DNA from: Cellvibrionales bacterium UBA2511
GTDB taxonomy: Bacteria; Pseudomonadota; Gammaproteobacteria; Pseudomonadales; Porticoccaceae
DNA length: 5,246 bases
Assembly (NCBI GenBank): GCA_002341315.1
Contig: DDNV01000102.1
Span: forward strand, 32,049 to 37,294
Reading direction: 5' to 3'
Shown here one piece after another: positions 1-5,246 of the stretch (its first letter is position 1; each line of letters starts with the position of its first letter). Made by a program: the position numbers and the translations under genes. The notes beneath the pieces were generated by a model. It was not told where the DNA came from and ran no database searches. It saw only the letters and a list, made by a program, of their open reading frames with translations.

Positions 1-806
1 CAGGCCTGCTTGGTCAGATCGTCATAAATAATCAAGGCGTCCTGGCCGCGATCGCGGTAATACTCACCCATAGTACAGCCGGCGAAGGGCGCCAGATATT
101 GCATGGCAGCAGGATCAGATGCTGTTGCTGCAACCACAATGGTGTGCGCCATGGCGCCGTGCTCTTCGAGCTTACGGACAACGGCCGCGACGGATGAGGC
201 CTTTTGACCAATCGCCACGTAAATACACTTAATACCAGAATCTTTCTGATTGATGATGGCATCTACTGCAATCGCTGTTTTACCGATTTGGCGGTCGCCA
301 ATAATCAATTCCCGCTGACCACGGCCGATCGGTACCATGGCGTCGATTGCCTTGAGACCGATTTGTACGGGTTGATCAACTGATTGGCGGTCAATAACAC
401 CCGGCGCCACTTTTTCAAGCGCATCTGTCATCTTGGCGTTGAGAGGACCTTTGCCGTCAATGGGGCTACCCAGAGCGTCAAGCACGCGACCTTCCAGCTC
501 TGGTCCAACCGGGACCTCGAGAATGCGACCTGTGCAACGGGCTTTCTGACCTTCGGCCAGACTTTGATAGTCACCCAGAATAACGGCACCAACGGAGTCT
601 CTCTCCAGGTTGAGAGCCATACCGTAGATACCACCTTCGAATTCAATCATCTCACCGTACATCACATCGGCAAGGCCGTGTATGCGAATAATACCGTCAG
701 ATACCGAAACGATCGTGCCTTCGTTTTGCGCCTCAGAGGAAACATCAAGGCTATCAATACGCTCTTTGATGATCTCACTGATTTCGGATGGATTCAGTTG
801 CTGCAT
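1..806 (-). CDS. atpA: ATP synthase F1 subunit alpha (3' part outside window)
   Basis: This is the non-catalytic nucleotide-binding subunit of the F1 head, which alternates with beta in the alpha3beta3 hexamer on the cytoplasmic side. The first 268 codons are visible; E. coli alpha has 513 residues, so about half is present and the rest lies beyond the left edge. The start is ATG at 804-806, reading [17 protein letters not shown], a typical alpha N-terminus that contacts delta. The beta-barrel domain spans roughly residues 25-95. The Walker A P-loop GDRQIGKTA is at 170-178 (K176, T177) and the Walker B strand ALIIYDDL is at about 257-264 with D262. E. coli has Thr where this P-loop has Ile before GKT; I take this as normal variation. 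A GAGGA Shine-Dalgarno lies 9 nt before ATG in the 18-nt gap after atpH. No stop or frameshift interrupts the visible frame. Confidence 0.98.
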   Translation of the reverse strand, partial: MQQLNPSEISEIIKERIDSLDVSSEAQNEGTIVSVSDGIIRIHGLADVMYGEMIEFEGGIYGMALNLERDSVGAVILGDYQSLAEGQKARCTGRILEVPVGPELEGRVLDALGSPIDGKGPLNAKMTDALEKVAPGVIDRQSVDQPVQIGLKAIDAMVPIGRGQRELIIGDRQIGKTAIAVDAIINQKDSGIKCIYVAIGQKASSVAAVVRKLEEHGAMAHTIVVAATASDPAAMQYLAPFAGCTMGEYYRDRGQDALIIYDDLTKQA

Positions 807-824
807 GTGCTCTGGTCCTCAATC

Positions 825-1361
825 CTATGAATGTAATGCTTCGGCAAGTTTTGACAACCGCCCGCGTATGGATCCGTCTATGACGGTGTCACCAGCTCGT
901 ACTACAGCACCACCTATCAGTGTGCTGTCGATGGACACCTGCATATTAACGGTGCGTTCCAGTTTCGCACTGAGCGCACTGGCCAGCTTTTCTTGTTGCT
1001 CAGCACTGATCTCCCTGGCTGACACGACATTCACCTCAACGGTTTTTTCGCGGTTCGCCTTGAGAATCTCAAATTGCTGATATATCTGTGGTAACAGTTT
1101 GAGACGATGATTGTCTGCCAAAACCCGAATAAAATTCAGTATCTTGCCGGAAATGGCATCACCACAAACGGTTATTACTTTTTCTGCCTGCTGTGTTGCC
1201 GTGTAAGTCGGCGAACTCAGCAGCTTCTCTACTACATCATGCTGTGCAACAGCAGCAGCTACAGCAAGACCATCAGACCAGTTTTGCAGATCTCCCGCCT
1301 CCGCAGCATGTTCAAAAGCTGCTTTTGCGTAGGGCCGAGCCAACGTGCTTAATTCAGCCAT
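825..1361 (-). CDS. atpH: ATP synthase F1 subunit delta
   Basis: Delta sits on top of the F1 head and joins it to the C-terminal ends of the two b subunits, as part of the stator that resists rotation. The 178-aa length is almost the same as E. coli delta (177). The N-terminal helical domain begins with the family hallmark ARPYAKAAFEHA (residues 8-19), which binds alpha. The C-terminal family signature runs from about 148 to 172 and includes LIGGAVVRAGD and the GSIRGRLSKL stretch. The start is ATG at 1359-1361, with GAGGT five nt upstream in the 12-nt gap after atpF. The stop is TAG, followed 18 nt later by atpA. Its place between atpF and atpA is the standard order, so transcription with its neighbours is expected. 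The protein is intact. Confidence 0.97.
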   Translation of the reverse strand: MAELSTLARPYAKAAFEHAAEAGDLQNWSDGLAVAAAVAQHDVVEKLLSSPTYTATQQAEKVITVCGDAISGKILNFIRVLADNHRLKLLPQIYQQFEILKANREKTVEVNVVSAREISAEQQEKLASALSAKLERTVNMQVSIDSTLIGGAVVRAGDTVIDGSIRGRLSKLAEALHS

Positions 1362-1373
1362 GTTAAACCTCGG

Positions 1374-1844
1374 TTAAAGCTCTGCTGCAAGTTTATCGAC
1401 CAGTGTGCGGTTTGCACTTTCGTCGATATTGGCCTGCAAGATTTTTTCAGCACCGGCCAAAGCAAGCACGGCACCTCTTTTGCGAAGTTCTTCTTTCGCC
1501 CGGTTAACGTCTTGTTCGATTTCCGCCTGAGCTGCTGCTTTGAGACGATCACCTTCGGCTCGGGCTTCTTCTTTGGCTTCACCAACTATCTGGTTAGCTC
1601 GCTTGTTTGCTTGCTCAAGTATGGATGCCGCTTCTTGCTTGGCTTCCTTGAGCCGCTCGGTGGCTTTTTCCTGGGCCAACTCCAGATCGCGCGAAGCGCG
1701 ATCAGCAGCATCCAAGCCATCGGCTATTTTCTTCTGCCGTTCTTCCATTGCATTGATAATGGCGGTCCATACAAATTTTTTGCAGAACCACACAAAGAAC
1801 AGGAAAGAAACCAGCTGCCCGAATAGGGTCAGGTTAATATTCAC
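1374..1844 (-). CDS. atpF: ATP synthase Fo subunit b (GTG start)
   Basis: Subunit b forms the dimeric peripheral stalk that links membrane subunit a to delta/alpha. The 156-aa length equals that of E. coli b. One N-terminal membrane helix covers about residues 5-27 ([16 protein letters not shown] then CKKFVW), followed by a long charged, Ala/Glu/Lys/Arg-rich coiled coil from about 30 to 125. The C-terminal region contains [10 protein letters not shown] and ends VDKLAAEL, as in delta-binding b subunits. R36 in the [12 protein letters not shown] segment matches the conserved tether-region Arg of E. coli b. The start codon is GTG (1842-1844). An in-frame TAG lies five codons upstream, and the next in-frame Met is residue 33, which would remove the membrane helix, so GTG is required. 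The 48-nt gap from atpE is short and includes a T-rich run. Confidence 0.97.
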   Translation of the reverse strand: MNINLTLFGQLVSFLFFVWFCKKFVWTAIINAMEERQKKIADGLDAADRASRDLELAQEKATERLKEAKQEAASILEQANKRANQIVGEAKEEARAEGDRLKAAAQAEIEQDVNRAKEELRKRGAVLALAGAEKILQANIDESANRTLVDKLAAEL

Positions 1845-1855
1845 GCCAACACCTC
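1845..1855 (-). promoter_or_regulatory. Ribosome binding site fixing the GTG start of atpF
   Basis: On the coding strand GAGGT (1851-1855) lies six nt before GTG at 1842-1844. This is good Shine-Dalgarno spacing and supports the non-ATG start, since no ATG lies between the upstream in-frame stop and this site. Confidence 0.75.
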
Positions 1856-1892
1856 GTTCCTAGGGTTAAAAAAAGAATCGGGTTGTTGTTGC

Positions 1893-3037
<1,145 letters not shown>

Positions 3038-3052
3038 TCAAACCAGCGTGGT

Positions 3053-3436
3053 CTAATTGCTCGATTGACTTAATACCCGTGCCGCGCAAAAGCACTGCAC
3101 AATTATCATGGCACCATAACCGAGAAAAACGCCGGGTAAACTGACTGGCGACACATAACTAAATGTCAAACCAAACAACACAACCGTGAGCAATAACTTG
3201 CCCGTCTCTCCCCTGTATATGGCACGTATTATTTTTGGGGTCTGCCTGGCTCCCATATGGCGAAAGGCTTGTCGGGTTAAATAGGCTTGTGGGCCTATTT
3301 GAATTACCCCACCAATCAGCAAGGACCAGCACAGTACTCTATCAACCGGTAGTAAGGCCAACGCCACAACTAATAAAACCATCAGTTGAACCAGCGCTAT
3401 TCGAGCTACCGGCGGAGATTTAATGGTAGCTTTCAT
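3053..3436 (-). CDS. atpI: ATP synthase accessory protein AtpI (c-ring assembly factor)
   Basis: AtpI is a small inner-membrane protein, not a subunit of the finished enzyme. Family work links it to assembly or stability of the c-ring and to Mg2+ supply. The 127-aa length is close to E. coli AtpI (126). Four hydrophobic segments fit the family: about residues 11-30, 34-53, 80-96 and 101-120. The cytoplasmic loop between TM2 and TM3 holds YLTRQAFRHMGARQ and the YRGETGKLLLTVVLF motif typical of AtpI. It is the first gene after the putative atp promoter and precedes atpB by 24 nt. The start is ATG at 3434-3436 after a G-rich run (six G, 3443-3448) serving as a ribosome site; the stop is TAG. The sequence is less conserved than that of the neighbours, as is usual for this gene. 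Confidence 0.93.
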   Translation of the reverse strand: MKATIKSPPVARIALVQLMVLLVVALALLPVDRVLCWSLLIGGVIQIGPQAYLTRQAFRHMGARQTPKIIRAIYRGETGKLLLTVVLFGLTFSYVSPVSLPGVFLGYGAMIIVQCFCAARVLSQSSN

Positions 3437-3475
3437 TTGCTACCCCCCATCCGTGCTTTCTCTGCTTGAGCTGAC

Positions 3476-3490
3476 AATTTTGCCAACCCA
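3476..3490. repeat. Direct repeat copy 2, downstream of the atp promoter
   Basis: TTTGCCAACC (3479-3488, plus strand; GGTTGGCAAA on the coding strand) is repeated exactly at 3537-3546 in the same orientation. Over 15 bases (3476-3490 against 3534-3548) 13 match. This copy lies just after the predicted transcription start. It could be an operator half or a duplicated element; no known regulator is recognised. Confidence 0.5.
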
Positions 3491-3493
3491 AAC

Positions 3494-3530
3494 GGGCGGC
3501 AATTATAGGTAGTACAAGTTGCAGATTCAA
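3494..3530 (-). promoter_or_regulatory. Putative sigma-70 promoter of the atp operon
   Basis: On the coding strand TTGAAT (3525-3530, four of six matches to TTGACA) is followed after exactly 17 bp by TATAAT (3502-3507), a perfect -10 box. Transcription would start near 3492-3495, giving a leader of roughly 57-60 nt before atpI. The bases after the -10 box are TGCCGCCCG, a GC-rich discriminator of the kind seen in growth-rate and ppGpp-controlled promoters. It lies in the only large intergenic gap and points into the atp genes. This is a match by eye with no experimental support. Confidence 0.7.
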
Positions 3531-3533
3531 CTA

Positions 3534-3548
3534 AACTTTGCCAACCAA
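3534..3548. repeat. Direct repeat copy 1, upstream of the atp promoter
   Basis: This is the partner of the repeat at 3476-3490, with the exact 10-mer TTTGCCAACC at 3537-3546. It sits immediately upstream of the -35 box, 58 bp from the other copy, so the pair brackets the promoter. The function is unknown. Confidence 0.5.
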
Positions 3549-3570
3549 GTAAGTTTTGGAGCGCTTTGGA

Positions 3571-3614
3571 ATAAATAGCCACCATTGATGCCGCTTATGG
3601 CCTGGCGCTATTTT
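3571..3614 (-). terminator. Possible weak terminator overlapping the parB stop
   Basis: On the coding strand AAATAGCGCCA (3603-3613, which includes the parB TAG stop) can pair with TGGTGGCTATTT (3573-3584) with one bulged G and one G-T pair, enclosing an 18-nt loop. The transcript continues ATTCC after the stem, giving a T-rich TATTTATT run. The AAATAGC/GCTATTT outer stem is AT-rich and the loop is large, so termination is probably partial and parAB read-through into atp is possible. Confidence 0.35.
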
Positions 3615-4474
3615 ATGTGTTCAAGAATACCTTCCAACTCATCCAGACTGTTGTATTTAAGGGTCAGCTTTCCCTTGCCTTTGGTTGAATGCTCAATCAG
3701 TACGGGGACACCGATTTGCTCTGATAGCTTGTCCTGCAACACCCTGATATCACTATTTTCTTTTTGTTTCTCTTTCTCGACCGGCGGTTGGAGCATTTTT
3801 CTCACCAGCGCTTCCGTTTGTCGGACAGTCAACCCTTTTGCCACGGCGGTTCTGGCCACCTCAGCCTGCATGAGACCTGACAATCCAAGCAGTGCCTTGG
3901 CGTGGCCGGCCTCCAGGTCACCGTGCTCAAGCAGTTTTTGTACGTCTTCCTCGAGGCTCATCAGGCGCATGATGTTCGCTACTGTACTGCGAGGTTTACC
4001 CACCGCATCCGACACCTGTTGCTGGGTCAGACCAAACTCCTGTTGCAAACGAGTGAGTGCCTGGGCTTCCTCCATTGCATTGAGATCTTCGCGTTGAATA
4101 TTTTCAATCAACGCCATTGCAATGGCAGCTTCGTCTGATACATTCCTGATCAGCGCCGGTATGGTCTCCAGGCCGACCTGCTGGGCCGCTCTCCAACGGC
4201 GCTCTCCGGCAATGATCTCATAGCTGTCGACACCAATGGCTCGCACCACAATGGGTTGCATAACCCCTTGCACACGAATGGAGTTGGCAAGCTCCTCCAG
4301 TGCTTCAGGGTGCATATCCCGACGTGGCTGATATTTGCCACGGGTCATAAACTCTAGCGGTAATTCTCTCAGGTGATCGCCTTCCGGCACGTGCTGAGAA
4401 GTTAAAGCCTCCTCGTCACCCTCAACACCTAACAGTGCATCCAGGCCCCGCCCCAAACCTTTTCTTCTGACCAT
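3608..4474 (-). CDS. parB: Chromosome-partitioning protein ParB (Spo0J family)
   Basis: ParB is a CTP-dependent clamp that loads at parS sites near oriC, spreads along DNA and works with ParA to segregate origins. The chosen ATG (4472-4474) gives 288 aa beginning MVRRKGLGRGLDALLG; the LGRGLDALL motif is the usual ParA-contacting N-terminus of chromosomal ParB. The CTP-binding motifs are GERRWRA (90-96) and ENIQRED (124-130). The helix-turn-helix that reads parS spans about 148-170 (LTQQQVSDAVGKPRSTV and following residues), and GHAKALL is at 190-196. A charged linker (about 231-242) leads to the C-terminal dimerisation domain (243-288). The frame stays open 63 codons farther upstream, but that extension overlaps parA and lacks family similarity. 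The start is 4 nt after the parA stop, so translational coupling is likely. The stop is TAG. Confidence 0.96.
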   Translation of the reverse strand: MVRRKGLGRGLDALLGVEGDEEALTSQHVPEGDHLRELPLEFMTRGKYQPRRDMHPEALEELANSIRVQGVMQPIVVRAIGVDSYEIIAGERRWRAAQQVGLETIPALIRNVSDEAAIAMALIENIQREDLNAMEEAQALTRLQQEFGLTQQQVSDAVGKPRSTVANIMRLMSLEEDVQKLLEHGDLEAGHAKALLGLSGLMQAEVARTAVAKGLTVRQTEALVRKMLQPPVEKEKQKENSDIRVLQDKLSEQIGVPVLIEHSTKGKGKLTLKYNSLDELEGILEHIK

Positions 4475-4478
4475 AACG

Positions 4479-5246
4479 TTAACCTGCTCTGTCAATCTGT
4501 ACTCTCGCCGATTTGCCTCTGCGAATGATTTCCCCTGCCAGTCCCAGGTAAGCAAGTGCACCTTTGGAATGTTTGTCATAGCTGAGAGCCGGCTGGCCGT
4601 AGCTGGGTGCCTCAGCCAGTCGGACATTGCGCGGGATGGCGATACGGTAGATTTTGTCTCCAAAGTGCCTTCGCAACTGCGCGGTAACCTCGTTGGTCAG
4701 ACTATTTCTGGGGTCGTACATGGTCCGCAGGATACCCTCAACCTGCAGTTTTGGATTGAGGAATTTCCCTATCCTCCCGATCGTCGTCATCAACGCCGAT
4801 AATCCCTCCAGGGCATAGTATTCACACTGCATGGGTATGATGACGCCATCACAGGCCACCAGCGAGTTTACTGTCAACATACTGAGCGACGGGGGACAAT
4901 CGATGACGATGTAATCGTAACTGCTTTTCACTCTTGCCAACGCATGCCGCAACCGGCTCTCTTTATTGTTCACTCGAAGCAATTCCACTTCGGCTGCAGT
5001 GAGGTCACCATTGGCTGGTAACAGATCAAAGTTGCCTGTCTCACAGCGCTGCAGTGCATCTTCTGTTTTGATGTCGCCGGTCAGCACATCAAGGATGGTT
5101 ATTTGCAGCTGACTTTTTTCGATACCGCAGCCCATGGTGGCATTACCCTGGGGATCCATATCCACCAGCAGCACCCGACGCTTGGTGGCGGCCAGGGAGG
5201 CAGCAAGGTTGACGCAGGTGGTGGTTTTGCCCACGCCGCCTTTCTG
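4479..5246 (-). CDS. parA: Chromosome-partitioning ATPase ParA (Soj family; N-terminus outside window)
   Basis: ParA is a deviant-Walker ATPase that binds the nucleoid nonspecifically as an ATP dimer and is released by ParB, moving origins apart. The window holds 255 residues to the TAA stop; the reading frame continues off the right edge, so about 10 residues are missing if the protein is a normal Soj type of about 265 aa. Visible motifs, numbered from the first complete codon: deviant Walker A KGGVGKTT (2-9; signature Lys K2, catalytic K7), Walker A' VDMDPQGN (28-35), Walker B YIVIDCPPS (112-120, D116), and the DNA-binding segment IPRNVRLAEAPSYG (204-217). An apparent GTG start at 5234 is only the Val codon inside the P-loop and is not the real start. 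Whether an extra N-terminal HTH exists cannot be seen, but the length and neighbours favour the small chromosomal type. Confidence 0.96.
   Translation of the reverse strand, partial: QKGGVGKTTTCVNLAASLAATKRRVLLVDMDPQGNATMGCGIEKSQLQITILDVLTGDIKTEDALQRCETGNFDLLPANGDLTAAEVELLRVNNKESRLRHALARVKSSYDYIVIDCPPSLSMLTVNSLVACDGVIIPMQCEYYALEGLSALMTTIGRIGKFLNPKLQVEGILRTMYDPRNSLTNEVTAQLRRHFGDKIYRIAIPRNVRLAEAPSYGQPALSYDKHSKGALAYLGLAGEIIRRGKSARVQIDRAG

Noticed and set aside
384..1080. 148-aa and 132-aa plus-strand ORFs opposite atpA and atpH
   Set aside because: They lie wholly or mostly antisense to highly conserved ATP synthase genes and show no family motif.
3585..4097. 170-aa plus-strand ORF antisense to parB
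   Set aside because: Ser/Cys/Arg-rich shadow of parB codons with no recognisable domain; parB in the opposite strand is certain.
4383..4398. CACGTG core inside parB as a possible parS
   Set aside because: Only the central CACGTG (4388-4393) and one flanking base fit the 16-bp parS consensus; the bases encode His-Val in ParB.
4475..4663. 63-codon upstream extension of the parB frame
   Set aside because: It overlaps the end of parA in another frame, has no ParB-like sequence, and the ATG at 4474 gives the canonical RKGLGRGLDALL N-terminus.
5232..5234. GTG at 5234 as the parA start
   Set aside because: This codon is the Val inside the P-loop KGGVGKTT; the frame continues upstream with QKGG, so the gene runs off the window edge.

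Overview
This window is core bacterial chromosome. It carries the F-type ATP synthase (atp) operon joined to the chromosome-partition pair parA-parB, with every gene on the minus strand. Read in the direction of transcription (right to left) the order is parA (5' end cut by the right window edge), parB, a 171-bp intergenic region, atpI, atpB, atpE, atpF, atpH and atpA (3' part cut by the left edge). The proteins closely match gammaproteobacterial versions: a 76-aa subunit c with an RQP loop and one Asp, a 156-aa subunit b, and a 287-aa subunit a with the [16 protein letters not shown] segment. The parAB-atpIBEFHA order is typical of many Gammaproteobacteria near oriC. A marine or Cellvibrio/Pseudomonas-like lineage is plausible, but that is inference from protein resemblance and no species is claimed.

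Right part (3608-5246): ParA (Soj-type deviant Walker ATPase) and ParB (CTP-switch DNA clamp) are separated by only 4 nt and should be co-transcribed. No parS-like site (TGTTTCACGTGAAACA) is present. The ParB stop codon lies inside an imperfect inverted repeat followed by a short T-rich run, which could be a weak terminator.

Middle (3437-3607): this is the only sizeable non-coding stretch. It holds a good sigma-70-type promoter pointing into atpI (TTGAAT, 17 bp, TATAAT) with a GC-rich discriminator, bracketed by two 10-bp direct repeats (GGTTGGCAAA on the coding strand).

Left part (1-3436): atpI encodes the small membrane assembly factor. atpB, atpE and atpF encode the Fo proton channel, c-ring and peripheral stalk. 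atpH and atpA begin the F1 part; atpG, atpD and atpC would be expected beyond the left edge. The translation start region of atpE has a strong Shine-Dalgarno sequence and a TTTTAACT element like the described E. coli atpE translational enhancer, fitting the need for many c subunits per complex. atpF starts with GTG. All genes look intact apart from the two cut by the window edges. I found no mobile element, CRISPR array, RNA gene or undescribed system. The findings are mostly regulatory details.
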